64,000 nucleotides of DNA from Saprospiraceae bacterium (GTDB taxonomy: Bacteria > Bacteroidota > Bacteroidia > Chitinophagales > Saprospiraceae): contig JADJYQ010000007.1 in NCBI GenBank assembly GCA_016719615.1, positions 310,001 through 374,000 on the forward strand, given 5' to 3'. Position 1 is the stretch's first letter. Each line of letters opens with the position of its first letter. Made by a program: the position numbers and the translations under genes. The notes under the pieces were generated by a model, which worked only from the letters and a program-made list of their open reading frames with translations, searched no databases and was not told where the DNA came from. Positions 52,476 through 61,852 of the stretch are shown piece by piece.

Positions 52476-52821
52476 TTTTTGAATACTCGTAAAGGCTTCG
52501 CTTTTCTACATTGTTGTTGACAATGTTCGGTATCGAATAATAAAAAATATGTATTATCCTGATTATAAAGCCAACTACAAAGTTCAGAAGATTTCTTGAG
52601 AAAATTTTATAAATCGCTCAAAATCAAAGAATTAAATTTTTACAATACATACATATCTGGTTTATTGATGATTACATATTCAATTTTTTATGCTTTAAAA
52701 ATTATTAACCGGGCTCCGACAATATACGTTACAATTCAATCTAACATACTGCCAATCAAGCGGGTAGCTCTATGCCCGAATCTTACCCTAAAAGTTTTAT
52801 AAAATTGTGAATTTCCGATCT
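52476..52821. other. Gene-free intergenic stretch
   Basis: About 345 AT-rich bases between the TPR gene start and the radical SAM gene stop. A 68-codon plus-strand frame at 52596-52802 starts from a rare codon and has no domain or signal-peptide logic, so I do not call it a gene. No terminator or repeat seen. Confidence 0.4.
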
Positions 52822-53852
52822 TTAAATCCATACTTTGGTCCCCTCTGTACAGTTTTTACATATATCAATATTTTTCCTTGATTTCAATAAATGCTGTCTA
52901 AAGTCTTTATAGGTTTTATTCTTCCATATCTCACCAAATTCTTCTGATTGCACGTTTCCCATAACATGTTGTGCATCCTTATCAAAACAACAGGGAACAA
53001 CCCTTCCATCCCAGGTAATCACCGGGGCATTCCACAATCGCCAGCAGTGGTTCATCAATTTATTTTTAATTTTATATTGGCCATCTTTTTGTTTTTGATA
53101 CCTTGAATAAACTTCTGACTCCGGAATCAATTCAGACCCTCCTGAATAATCATAAATCTGTGCTGTTTTAAAAGAATTTCATCACATCCCAATTCTTTTG
53201 ACAACTTTTTTGCATCCAACATTTGATGAACATTCTTCTTCACGACTAAAAATTGGAAAATGATATAGGGCGTTTGGCTGGAAAGCTTGGATTTAGCTTC
53301 TACCAAATTCTTTATTCCGTTTATCACTTTATCCAATTGTCCGCCAACCCTGTATTGCTGGTATGTTTCCTGACTGGTTCCATCAACAGAAATAATGAGT
53401 TGATCCAGTCCCGAATGAACAATTTCTTCCGACACTGAAGGCGATAAAAAATGACCGTTTGTTGAAGTGGATGTAAATATTCCAGCCCGATGCGCTTGAA
53501 AAATTGCTGTGCATATTTCAGGATGCAAAAATGGTTCTCCCTGAAAATAAAAATTAAGAATCCAAAGCTGCGGATACAAATTAACCATCCACTGATGATA
53601 AGATTCCAAACTCAGATGTCCTGTCGGTCTTTGGAAGGATCTCAATCCTGAAGGGCATTGCGGACAACGCAAATTACAAGCAGTTGTTGGCTCTATAGAA
53701 ATGGAAACTGGCAAACCCCACTGTACAGGTTTTCCCAGTATCCTTGAAATATAATAGGAAACAAAGACCAAACTAAAATTCCACAATCGCTTTAAACTCG
53801 CTTTTCGAATGATACGCAAAAAAAGTGGAATGGTCACAACTGGTGTTTTCAC
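52822..53852 (-). pseudogene. Radical SAM/SPASM protein, broken by a -1 frameshift
   Basis: The 5' frame (53852 to 53127) carries the radical SAM core with TTACNLRCPQC, which binds the first [4Fe-4S] cluster, and YFQGEPFLHP. The 3' frame (53130 to 52822) carries the SPASM part: NHCWRLWNAPVITWDG, RVVPCCFDKDAQHVMG and the cysteine pair DICKNC. If one A is added in the run that reads TTTT on the plus strand (53166-53169), the frames join through LLKTAQIYDYSGGSELIPES, which matches the expected linker of this family. Such enzymes modify peptides, sugars or cofactors by radical chemistry. Whether it is a real mutation, phase variation or a base-call error cannot be told here. Confidence 0.85.
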
Positions 53853-54053
53853 AAAGTTAAACGAACGAGTTATGAAAAAAGCATTTATATTTTATATAGT
53901 CAAGCTCTTTACAAACTCCCCGCTGAACACCTCGGCAAAATATTAAATGAAATAAAAAATAATGCATATTAAATTCAGAATCGCGAAACCCCCGATTTCA
54001 TATCGTCAGATTATCGTTTGTTTATTACTTTGCATCGATTTTGCGAAAATTCT

Positions 54054-54632
54054 ATGAAATATCTTATTGCAGGCTTAGGAAATATGGACAAAGACTACTT
54101 CGGTACACGGCACAATATTGGATTTGATGTAGTCGATGAAATGGCCACAAAACTTCAAGCCAGTTTTTCAACAGGCAGTTTAGCTCATTTTGCACAGTCG
54201 TCCTATAAAGGAAGAAAATTGATCCTGATCAAACCCACTACCTACATGAATCTGAGCGGTAAGGCCATTAAATACTGGATGACAAAGGAAAACATAACTC
54301 TGGACCATCTCTTCGTAATTTTAGATGATTTAAACCTCCCTTATGGGAAAATTCGAATTCGCCCCAATGGTTCAGATGGTGGGCATAATGGCTTAAAAGA
54401 CATCCAACAAAATCTCGAAAGTAATCAATATGCCAGATTGCGGGTTGGAATTGGCAATACTTTTTCTAAAGGCAAACAAGTTGATTTTGTTTTGGGCAAA
54501 TGGAATCAAGACGAACTGAAGCACTTTGATAAAATAAAAACACTGGCTGCTGAAGCTTCACTTTCTTTTTGTTTTGCAGGTTTACAAAACACCATGAATA
54601 TTTTTAATGCCAAGTCAATAGAAGAATTGTAA
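54054..54632 (+). CDS. pth: Peptidyl-tRNA hydrolase
   Basis: A 192-residue enzyme that releases tRNA from prematurely dropped peptidyl-tRNA. Motifs in order: LIAGLGNMDKDYFGTRHNIG with the catalytic His (near 20), LIKPTTYMNLSGKA (near 66), VILDDLNLPYGKIRIRPNGS (near 95) and DGGHNGLKDI (near 112). Length is normal. The ATG at 54054 is chosen because Pth proteins begin 'MKYLIAGLGN'; an upstream in-frame start at 54018 adds 12 unrelated residues. A TTACTTTG -7-like box at 54025-54032 precedes it. It stands alone. Confidence 0.93.
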   Translation: MKYLIAGLGNMDKDYFGTRHNIGFDVVDEMATKLQASFSTGSLAHFAQSSYKGRKLILIKPTTYMNLSGKAIKYWMTKENITLDHLFVILDDLNLPYGKIRIRPNGSDGGHNGLKDIQQNLESNQYARLRVGIGNTFSKGKQVDFVLGKWNQDELKHFDKIKTLAAEASLSFCFAGLQNTMNIFNAKSIEEL

Positions 54633-55032
54633 TCCTTCTGATTTCATCATCAGGTTCAAACTCATTCAAGAATTATGGCTTTGAATATAAAGAAGCTGCT
54701 GTTTTATTAGAAAAGACGGTAATCCTTTTTTAAAATTTCAAACAAATCAAAGATGGTTTGATTTATTTTATGACCATCTATAACATGAAGATTCTCCAAT
54801 AAAGCGCTCCATTTTGCGAAGCCAAAAAGGAATATACATTAGATCTGCACGGCCCAACATGTTTGATAATATTCAAACTATTGATACTTTTTTTTCTGAA
54901 TGATTTTACTAACATTAAAAATTTATCTTTTAGCATTGCAAGCCAAACGGAACTTGAAATGCAGTTTTCAAACTACTTTTCTATAACTTATCAATATCAC
55001 CTATGATTGTCTTTCATTTTTTACATTAGTTT

Positions 55033-55046
55033 CTAACGAACGTTAG
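55033..55046. promoter_or_regulatory. Palindromic operator-like site CTAAC-GAAC-GTTAG
   Basis: Same core as the perfect 20-bp palindrome at 4421-4440, with 5-bp arms here. It is followed by TTTTT on the plus strand, so a short terminator-like role is an alternative reading. Confidence 0.3.
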
Positions 55047-55237
55047 TTTTTGCTATATAATTGCCTGGAAACGTACATAAAATTAATTACCCCCATATAC
55101 TCAGAACATACAACGGCATTGTGTTTAGAAAACAGAAAAAACTTTTATCTCATTATTTTTAAGTGACTTGATCATTTAAAAATAATGGCATCAAATGAAG
55201 TTTAAATTCAACCGAAACAAGCATAGGTCTTAAATAA

Positions 55238-55265
55238 TGGAAGCAGCCAAAAATAGCTGCTTCCA
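55238..55265. terminator. Isolated 10-bp hairpin
   Basis: TGGAAGCAGC (55238-55247) pairs perfectly with GCTGCTTCCA (55256-55265) around CAAAAATA. On the minus strand it is followed by TTATTTAAG, so it could end transcription of the lipoprotein gene that stops at 55695, although it is 430 bp away. Confidence 0.35.
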
Positions 55266-55694
55266 CTATGGCAAATCACAAAACAAATGAAAAGCTTTAT
55301 AAACCAAAATCAAAAAAAATCTCAGCTATACACATTCAATAGGACATATCAGGAAGGAATCATTTTAAACATGCATCCAATTCCTTTCAAATGTTGCACA
55401 AAAGATCTTTGGAGTTTCATCTAAAAAGCTAAGACTAAGGGACAAAACCGAATACCGAAGGTCCAAGCTATTCATCATTTAACATAGTCTTTCGCGTTCA
55501 CTCACCTTTGTGGCAAACACTTGACACTTTTAGGATAAACTCGATTGTTATAAAGTCTTCAAGGAGTTTCTATTTTAAATTGAGTATTCATTACTTTTCA
55601 AGCATTTTTTTTCCGAAAATATTGAACAGAGGATTTCCTTTTAAATTGAATAGATGATTTGTTGAAAAACAATGCTATTGGGGCATACCGTTGC

Positions 55695-56291
55695 CTAAAG
55701 ATTTTTGCAACAAGCATAATATCCCGTTTCGCATTTAACTCCACATTTCATTTGAATCCCGGACCCAACCAATGTCCCGCCGTGTTCAATAGTGCATTCT
55801 GTTGATCCCTTTCCTCCATGGTCGCAATTTGATTTGTCAGTATTTGCTTTGCATTTACAACTGACCTCTTCTACGTCAGGATCCGACAGTGGACCACCAT
55901 TTCCATAGAAGAATGGATAAACTTCGGGGCCACTTACCTTGGTCAAACCATAACCCGAATAATGCGCCGTTACATCCGGCCCAACAGACCACCGAATTGT
56001 TTTACCAGACACCAGTTCGATGATCAGTCCGTTGAAAACTTCACGTACCGCATGTAATTTAAGATTTTGTTGAAATAAGTGCTTGGACTGCGTATACAAA
56101 ACAAAAATAGCCTCACTCGAAGTCCCTTGTGATTTTAACAGGACAACATAACCATTGCCACCTATCATATGGTAATCCATTGATTCGGATCGGGTCATTA
56201 AACTATCAGTTTTTGCAAATTCACGCTCAGAATCGCAAGAAAGTATTGGACATAATGTTGCCATTAATAATATAAGCTTAATAAATTTCAT
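55695..56291 (-). CDS. Lipoprotein with eight-cysteine C-terminal domain (copy 1)
   Basis: A 198-residue lipoprotein (lipobox PILSC, Cys19). The middle domain (about 40-140) is strand-rich, with GYVVLLKSQGTSSEAIFVLY. The C-terminal domain (about 143-198) has eight cysteines with spacing C-x-C-x8-C-x9-C-x16-C-x3-C-x6-CC, starting at CKCKANTDKSNC and ending YYACC near the C-terminus. The neighbour at 56332 has exactly the same spacing, so the two are paralogues. No named family is recognised. The pattern suggests a small disulfide-bonded or metal-binding module on the outer membrane or cell surface. Confidence 0.7.
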   Translation of the reverse strand: MKFIKLILLMATLCPILSCDSEREFAKTDSLMTRSESMDYHMIGGNGYVVLLKSQGTSSEAIFVLYTQSKHLFQQNLKLHAVREVFNGLIIELVSGKTIRWSVGPDVTAHYSGYGLTKVSGPEVYPFFYGNGGPLSDPDVEEVSCKCKANTDKSNCDHGGKGSTECTIEHGGTLVGSGIQMKCGVKCETGYYACCKNL

Positions 56292-56331
56292 GTTTTAAAT
56301 TTAGATGATTAAAAAATAATTGAATTTCTGA

Positions 56332-56937
56332 TCATACACTTTTGCAACAAGCATAAAAACCAGATGAACATTTTACACTGCATTTTTCCTGGATACCAGT
56401 CCCGGCTCCGGTAGCAGAACCGGAAATATTGCAATCTGGAGACCCCTTACCTCCGGCATCGCATTTTTCACTAGTTGAATTAGTATAGCATTTGCATTTA
56501 ATATATTCAACTTCCGGCTCATCCAAAATTCCATTCTGGTTATAAAACAACTTGTGATGATAGGCGCCGCTAACTTTTGATAAACTGTTTCCGAAAAAAT
56601 CTGCACGGTCTTTACTTTGAATTGAAAGTTTTATAGATTGTCCATCCACCAACCTTAATTCTATGCCATTTTGTGTTTCATCAATGCTGGCAAGTTCTAA
56701 GGACTTTGTGAAATTTTCTTTAAAGTCCCTTCTTAGAATGTATACATCATCATTTGTTGTAGCATCATTTTTTAATAACAACAAATAGTGATCAATGGCC
56801 CGAAGCGTGTATGGCTCCGATGATAAATGGAGAAGCTCATGTGTGTTTTTTCCGCTCGGTACATCTTCGTCGCAAGCTATAAATAGCAAACATGACCAAA
56901 ATAAAATGGAATACAATGTGTGTCTCATCTTGTTCAT
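56332..56937 (-). CDS. Lipoprotein with eight-cysteine C-terminal domain (copy 2)
   Basis: A 201-residue lipoprotein (lipobox LFIAC, Cys22), paralogous to the 55695 protein over its whole length: HYLLLLKNDATTNDDVYILR corresponds to GYVVLLKSQGTSSEAIFVLY, and LSKVSGAYHHKLFYNQNG to LTKVSGPEVYPFFYGNGG. The C-terminal cysteine domain (CKCYTNSTSEKC to FYACC) keeps every spacing of copy 1 and the block GGKGS. Function unknown. The two genes lie 40 bp apart on the same strand and are probably one operon produced by tandem duplication. Confidence 0.7.
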   Translation of the reverse strand: MNKMRHTLYSILFWSCLLFIACDEDVPSGKNTHELLHLSSEPYTLRAIDHYLLLLKNDATTNDDVYILRRDFKENFTKSLELASIDETQNGIELRLVDGQSIKLSIQSKDRADFFGNSLSKVSGAYHHKLFYNQNGILDEPEVEYIKCKCYTNSTSEKCDAGGKGSPDCNISGSATGAGTGIQEKCSVKCSSGFYACCKSV

Positions 56938-57451
56938 TTAACTGGGTGTATAATCGTCCTTTTTCACGCAGTTGGACAGCTGCGTCTGAATTTACTATGC
57001 ATAGAATTTTCAGAACAGGAGCAAAACAAACATTGCATACTTTACATAACAAATTATTTGAATGAAATCTAAGCTGTTATTTATTCAATGAGGCCATCAA
57101 ATGATTTAATGAAATTCAAAAGGAAAATTTTCAAAATGCACACATTGGAATGCTTGTCTAGACTTCATTAATAGAAAGCCAAATTCCTTGAGGAGGATAG
57201 CAGGCTGTTGACCTATTTAAAATATCGAATCATGGCTAAATCATCAAAAAAGCTTCAGCCTTTGACTTGGGCCCTTTTTAGTTTGAGGAACTGCTGGTTA
57301 TTCCACTGATTTTTGGCAAAGGGCAGATTTTCAAAATTTTACAATAAAAATAAATGGGAATCCTATTACCTTTGCAAACCTTAAAAAAATGCTTTTTAAG
57401 CTGGTTTTTTACATCTAATTATTTGAACATCAATATATTAAAGATTCGATT
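56938..57451. other. Divergent intergenic region with ppiD promoter element
   Basis: About 510 bp between the divergent lipoprotein pair and the foldase gene. A TACCTTTG -7 box lies at 57367-57374, 77 bp before the foldase start, without a clear TTG at -33. A 25-codon frame from the ATG near 57232 has no recognisable signal peptide or domain, so I do not call it. Confidence 0.4.
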
Positions 57452-59578
57452 ATGGGAATGATTGCTAGTATCCGTAAACGTTTGTGGGTTGTAACTGTAC
57501 TTATGGCCCTCGCACTTGTAGGTTTTATTGTGATGGATATGACATCCGGAGGGTCTGCTTCTTTATTCAATAATCCAGATTCTGTAGGTAAAGCAGCTGG
57601 TCAGGATTTGAGTTGGAGAGAATTTCAGAATACTGAACGCGTTTTATATGCCAATTCAGAAGTTGACTACTTTGGACGAAAAGATTATCTCTGGAACCAG
57701 TTTGTGGAAAAAAGTATCCTGGAAGCTGAGGCAAAACATACCGGCACAGGCATCAGTGAAGGCGAAATGCAGGAATTGCAGTTCGGTTACAATTTATCAC
57801 CTATCATTCAGCGGAATTTTACGGACCCAAATACCGGCGCGATCAATCGCGAACAATTAAACGTTTTTAAACAAGGCCTTGAGGATGAAAGTCTTGACCC
57901 CAGACTTAAGGACTTTTGGTTGGTCCAGGAAAAAGAAGTGAATAAAGACCGCATGCACTCGAAATTAAACAACCTCGTTGCTAAATCTCTGTACATGCCC
58001 AATTTTATGGTCGAACGCAACCAATACGAAAGTAACTACAGACTTGATTTTGCCTATGGAGTGATTCCTTACAACGCCATCGATGAGGAGGAAATAAAAA
58101 TAGAAGAAAGTGATTATGAAGCGATGCGTAAGGAAAAGGAAGCGTCCATTCGCACAGAAGAAGAAACCCGTACCGTTAAATTGGCAATTCTGGAAATTAT
58201 CCCAACGTCCGAAGATAGTGCAACACTAAGAGAAGCAATAGCCTCTAAAATAGATGCTTTTCAAACGAGTACCAACGATTCCAGTTTTATTATCAGCAAT
58301 TTAGGTACTTGGGAAGATGCATACAAACAAGCTTTTGAGTTAAATCCGGCCATTCAGGATACACTTTTCAAAATTCCGGTGGGTTCTGTTTATGGCCCTT
58401 ACATTGACAATGGAGAATACAGGATTTCAAAAGTCCTGAACAGAAAAGCAATTCCTGATTCTGTAAAAGCAAGCCATATTCTCATCCGTGTTCAAACAAG
58501 AGAACAATACTTATCTGCAGTGAGCTTATTGGATAGCATTTCCAATTTAGTAAAAAATGGTACTTCAGGTTTTGATTCACTTGCCATGAAATTTAGCCAA
58601 GATCAAGGATCAGCTATAAAAGGTGGCGATTTAGGATATACCACAAAAGGCAAAATGGTCAAACCATTTAATGATGCTATTTTTTATCAAATGAAAAAAG
58701 GTGAACTCAAAATTGTACTCTCACAATTTGGATTACACCTAATATATTTGGAAGATGCTGCTTACAATAATAACACCATAGAAGTGCATCTTGGAACCAT
58801 AGGCGAAACAATTCTCCCGGGTGAACAAGTTGCCAATAGTTTATACGATTATGCCCAAACGCTGATTCAGGAAAACAGAACACTTTCAGCTTTAGAAGAA
58901 GCGCTCAATAAAGAAGGAAAATACAAATTGGAAGTTGCCGGAAATTTATTTGAAAATACTTATCAAATTGCTACGATCGGGGCTTTTTCAAATAATACTG
59001 CCAGAGATATTGTGCGCTGGGCATTTGCAAAATCTACCAATGAAGGGGATGTAAGCCCAGAAGTTTATAGTATTCAGGAAGAAGTCAAAAAGTACACTCA
59101 CAAATATGTCATTGCTGGTTTGTCAGAAATTGTTCCAAAGGGTATAGCTTCGATTGAACCATTCCGCAATCAGTTTAAGAATGAAATCCTCAAGCGCAAA
59201 CGCTATGAGAAGATCAAAAATAAAATAGGAAATGTTACGGATCTTACTCTTGTCCTCGGCGAATACACTTTAAATACAATAGATACTGCAATTAATATTT
59301 CTCCATTTAGCGGTTATATTACAAATTATGGAGAAGAATCAAAAGTCATTTCGAATCTCACAAAATTGGAAGAAGGTCAGACTTCACAGCCGCTTATGGG
59401 CGAAAAGGGTGTTTTCGTTTGTAAAGTTCTTAAGAAAAACATTCCTCCACCTTTAGCAAATCTCGATGCCTTCCGTGCGTTTTATGTGCATCCTGCGAAA
59501 AATGTAGTCATGAATTATATCATGCCTTCTCTCAAAAAGAAATATAAGGTTGCCGATAATAGGAGCAAATTTTTCTAG
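57452..59578 (+). CDS. ppiD: PpiD-like peptidyl-prolyl isomerase (SurA_N/parvulin foldase)
   Basis: A 708-residue inner-membrane periplasmic foldase. One N-terminal transmembrane helix (about 12-30, in RKRLWVVTVLMALALVGFIV) is followed by a SurA_N-type helical chaperone domain (about 45-230), a parvulin isomerase domain (about 340-440, KASHILIRVQTREQYL, AMKFSQDQGSAIKGGDLGY and QFGLHLIYL), and a second degenerate helical part to the end. It assists folding of exported outer-membrane or secreted proteins. The ending is basic and polar. A strong terminator follows at 59608. The size is in the range of the larger Bacteroidota PpiD forms. Confidence 0.88.
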   Translation: MGMIASIRKRLWVVTVLMALALVGFIVMDMTSGGSASLFNNPDSVGKAAGQDLSWREFQNTERVLYANSEVDYFGRKDYLWNQFVEKSILEAEAKHTGTGISEGEMQELQFGYNLSPIIQRNFTDPNTGAINREQLNVFKQGLEDESLDPRLKDFWLVQEKEVNKDRMHSKLNNLVAKSLYMPNFMVERNQYESNYRLDFAYGVIPYNAIDEEEIKIEESDYEAMRKEKEASIRTEEETRTVKLAILEIIPTSEDSATLREAIASKIDAFQTSTNDSSFIISNLGTWEDAYKQAFELNPAIQDTLFKIPVGSVYGPYIDNGEYRISKVLNRKAIPDSVKASHILIRVQTREQYLSAVSLLDSISNLVKNGTSGFDSLAMKFSQDQGSAIKGGDLGYTTKGKMVKPFNDAIFYQMKKGELKIVLSQFGLHLIYLEDAAYNNNTIEVHLGTIGETILPGEQVANSLYDYAQTLIQENRTLSALEEALNKEGKYKLEVAGNLFENTYQIATIGAFSNNTARDIVRWAFAKSTNEGDVSPEVYSIQEEVKKYTHKYVIAGLSEIVPKGIASIEPFRNQFKNEILKRKRYEKIKNKIGNVTDLTLVLGEYTLNTIDTAINISPFSGYITNYGEESKVISNLTKLEEGQTSQPLMGEKGVFVCKVLKKNIPPPLANLDAFRAFYVHPAKNVVMNYIMPSLKKKYKVADNRSKFF

Positions 59579-59607
59579 TTTTGTCAACTCATTAAAATGA
59601 ACATTTG

Positions 59608-59641
59608 AAGCCCGGGTACATAGTGTCCGGGCTTTTTTTTT
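59608..59641 (+). terminator. Strong rho-independent terminator after ppiD
   Basis: AAGCCCGG (59608-59615) pairs with CCGGGCTT (59627-59634), followed by an uninterrupted run of T. It lies 30 bp after the foldase stop. Confidence 0.88.
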
Positions 59642-59687
59642 GATGCCCACTCAACAATGATATCGGTTTTTTATCGTTATAGCCATT

Positions 59688-60311
59688 ATGAAAAGTTCGA
59701 TTGTTGGATTTAGCTTGTTGAGTATCCTATTCCTGATTTCGTGTAAAGGGATCAAACAGGTCGAAACCAAATATGAAAATGGCCGGACCTTCGAAAGTTA
59801 TAGCATTCGTTTAGAAGGAAAGGACAGCATTCGCGAAGGTTCCTACAAGAGATTTGATGATGGTGGAAATATATTGGAAGAATGCATTTATCTAAATGGG
59901 AAAATTCATGGTCTTCGGAAAATGTATTTGGATGGAAAACTGATTAGCGAAGAAACCCGCGATCAGGATAAATACCAAGGCCCATTTAAAGCTTACCACA
60001 ACAATGGCGCAGTTCAGCTCGAGGCTGAATATATAAATGATGAAATGACCGGATTGGTCAAGGTTTATTATCCTCATGGCGGATTAAAAGAAACCGTTAC
60101 ATTTGATAAAAATGTTGAAATGGGACCATTCAAAGAATACCATGAAAATGGCAGATTAAAAGCTGAAGGGGTATATCACCAGTTTGAAGGTCCTGTTGAA
60201 CATGGTGAATTGAAATTGTACGATACCAGCGGTATTCTGATTAAAATAATGCAATGCGACATGGGTAAATGTTCAACAACATGGAAAAAAGATTCACTCA
60301 TTATAAACTAA
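59688..60311 (+). CDS. MORN-repeat lipoprotein (YwqK-like)
   Basis: A 207-residue lipoprotein (lipobox LISC, Cys19). The body is a series of MORN_2-type repeats of about 22 residues with G-x-Y/F-x-x-Y/F patterns: REGSYKRFDDGGNILEECIY, HGLRKMYLDGKLISEET, GPFKAYHNNGAVQLEAEY, GLVKVYYPHGGLKETVTF and GPFKEYHENGRLKAEGVY. Similar proteins are annotated as antitoxin-like YwqK proteins, but here the lipid anchor points to a cell-envelope structural role. Its 3' end overlaps the porQ start by about 31 bp, so the two genes are co-expressed and it may be connected with the type IX secretion system. Confidence 0.78.
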   Translation: MKSSIVGFSLLSILFLISCKGIKQVETKYENGRTFESYSIRLEGKDSIREGSYKRFDDGGNILEECIYLNGKIHGLRKMYLDGKLISEETRDQDKYQGPFKAYHNNGAVQLEAEYINDEMTGLVKVYYPHGGLKETVTFDKNVEMGPFKEYHENGRLKAEGVYHQFEGPVEHGELKLYDTSGILIKIMQCDMGKCSTTWKKDSLIIN

Positions 60312-61345
60312 TTTTTATCTGTATTTTCTCTACCGGTTTGGTGTTTAGCCAAACAGGTGGTCAACACATTTACCAATTTATGAATACCTCACCTGGCGCA
60401 CGCATAAGTGCTTTAGGTGGAATGCCCATATCGTGGCGGGCCAATGATCCGGCAGCAGTTTATTTAAATCCTTCACTCTTAAATACTGAGATGAGTGGTG
60501 CTCTTCATTTTTCAAGCTTGTCCTATTTCTCTGATATTTCATTTGGGCATTTTAGTTATACACATGGCCTGGACAGCGCAGATATTGCTTTACAGCTTGG
60601 CATCCACTATGCAAATTATGGGGATATTACGCGCACAGACCCATTCGGTAATTCAAATGGAAGTTTTAAAGCATCTGATTCGGATATTTATCTTGCGGCT
60701 TCAAAAACAATCAAAGAACGCATTCAGCTAGGAGCCAGTCTTCATTATATATCTTCAAGTCTCGATTTATATTCATCACAGGGATTGAGTTTAAATGCCG
60801 GAGTTTCTTATTTCAATCCTGAAAAAAAATTCGGCTTGAGTCTTTTGTTTAAGCACCTAGGATTTCAATTAAGTAAATACCATCAGACTTCAGAAAAACT
60901 ACCATTTGAAGTCCAACTAGCATATTCTAAAAAATTAAAACATTTACCACTGATCTATCACATCGGAATTCAACATCTTCAAAAATGGAATGTGCGTTAT
61001 GACGATCCTGATTTGCAGGATGATGGTGTTCTTTTTGGCGATACCAATGAAGACAGCGATTTTTCAAAATCGTTTTCAAATGCACTTAGGCACTTTGTAT
61101 TTGGCGTTGAGTTAAATATTGGTAAAAAAGAAAATTTCTCGTTGCGTTTTGGATATAACAATCTTCGCAATCGCGAACTATCTCTGGCTGACTACAGAAG
61201 TTTGTCCGGTCTTTCCGGTGGTTTCGGAATTAAAATCTACAAATTCAAATTCGATTACTCCTATGCATCCTACCACATAGCCGGTGGCAGTAGCCAAATC
61301 AGCATCAGCACGAATTTGAATCATTTTTTCGGAAAAGAAATATAG
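60281..61345 (+). CDS. porQ: Type IX secretion system protein PorQ
   Basis: A 354-residue outer-membrane beta-barrel protein. A signal peptide (about 1-23, FICIFSTGLVFSQ) is followed by GGQHIYQFMNTSPGARISALGG, the typical PorQ/PorV-like opening, and AVYLNPSLLN. The remaining strands end in FFGKEI. PorQ anchors the sortase PorU, with PorZ, to the outer membrane in the T9SS attachment complex, so it should serve the T9SS cargo proteins at 26218 and 37875. The ATG at 60281 is used; an in-frame ATG at 60269 adds four residues. It overlaps the MORN lipoprotein gene. Confidence 0.87.
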   Translation: MEKRFTHYKLIFICIFSTGLVFSQTGGQHIYQFMNTSPGARISALGGMPISWRANDPAAVYLNPSLLNTEMSGALHFSSLSYFSDISFGHFSYTHGLDSADIALQLGIHYANYGDITRTDPFGNSNGSFKASDSDIYLAASKTIKERIQLGASLHYISSSLDLYSSQGLSLNAGVSYFNPEKKFGLSLLFKHLGFQLSKYHQTSEKLPFEVQLAYSKKLKHLPLIYHIGIQHLQKWNVRYDDPDLQDDGVLFGDTNEDSDFSKSFSNALRHFVFGVELNIGKKENFSLRFGYNNLRNRELSLADYRSLSGLSGGFGIKIYKFKFDYSYASYHIAGGSSQISISTNLNHFFGKEI

Positions 61346-61852
61346 ATTGAGGCTAAAGGGAAAAGACTGAAGGGAAAAGCTTAAAGTTTGAGTTTAACTA
61401 ACAAATGTTAGTATTCATTAATTTAGGTCTTGTAAATTTATGATTGTCTGAAGCGGCAATTTCTGATTTCAAGATTTTATAAAATAAATTCTTTCTTCAA
61501 ACAAAACATTCAATAAATATTCACATGATGTTTTCTTTTAGCTTACTTCATTAAAGCGTTTTATTTCATAAGAATCTCTCATTGCGGGATAGTATCGGGT
61601 AACAAGGATTGCCTGCCTCTGTCTGAAACTATAATTTTTGAAACGATATAGGAATCGAATTTTTTTTCTTACAGTCGGGGGTGTACTAATGTCTATCATT
61701 TGCTTACCACATACTCAATATACTTTTACCTAGAATCATCATTTATGAAGGGACTGCAATTTATGGCCTTTTAAATTGGGAATTGCAAACTGTTAACTGC
61801 CAACTACCTTTAGCCTTATAGCCTTTTAGCTTTATGCTTTTAGCTCTTAGCT
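61346..61852. other. Convergent intergenic region with micro-repeats
   Basis: About 500 bp between porQ and phoH. It contains AAAGCTTAAAG-like short repeats at 61346-61390, a CTAAC-N4-GTTAG palindrome at 61397-61412, and a degenerate octamer repeat around TTTAGCCTT/TTTAGCTTT at 61808-61853. A shared motif TAACTGCCAACT occurs here and near 4352. No gene and no clear terminator are seen. Confidence 0.45.
61397..61412. promoter_or_regulatory. Palindromic operator-like site ACTAAC-AAAT-GTTAGT
   Basis: Perfect 6-bp arms around AAAT. It is the third occurrence of this palindrome family, after 4421-4440 and 55033-55046, each in a different intergenic region. Confidence 0.35.

Larger units (their letters stand above)
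54633..55694. other. Long gene-free region, possibly with decayed gene remains
   Basis: About 1,060 bp with no convincing gene. On the minus strand around 54711-54870, two overlapping short frames have protein-like composition (for example NMLGRADLMYIPFWLR, and CIFLFGFAKWSALLENLHV ending in a stop near 54714), which could be a decayed gene end, but I cannot name a family. The region also contains a CTAAC-N4-GTTAG palindrome at 55033-55046 and a 10-bp hairpin at 55238-55265. Confidence 0.35.

Noticed and set aside
52596..52802. Plus-strand 68-codon frame between the TPR and radical SAM genes
   Set aside because: Rare start, no signal peptide or domain pattern, AT-rich composition expected of intergenic DNA.
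57232..57312. Short frame starting MAKSSKKLQPL before the foldase gene
   Set aside because: Only about 25 codons, no membrane or signal character, and no conserved pattern that I can recognise.
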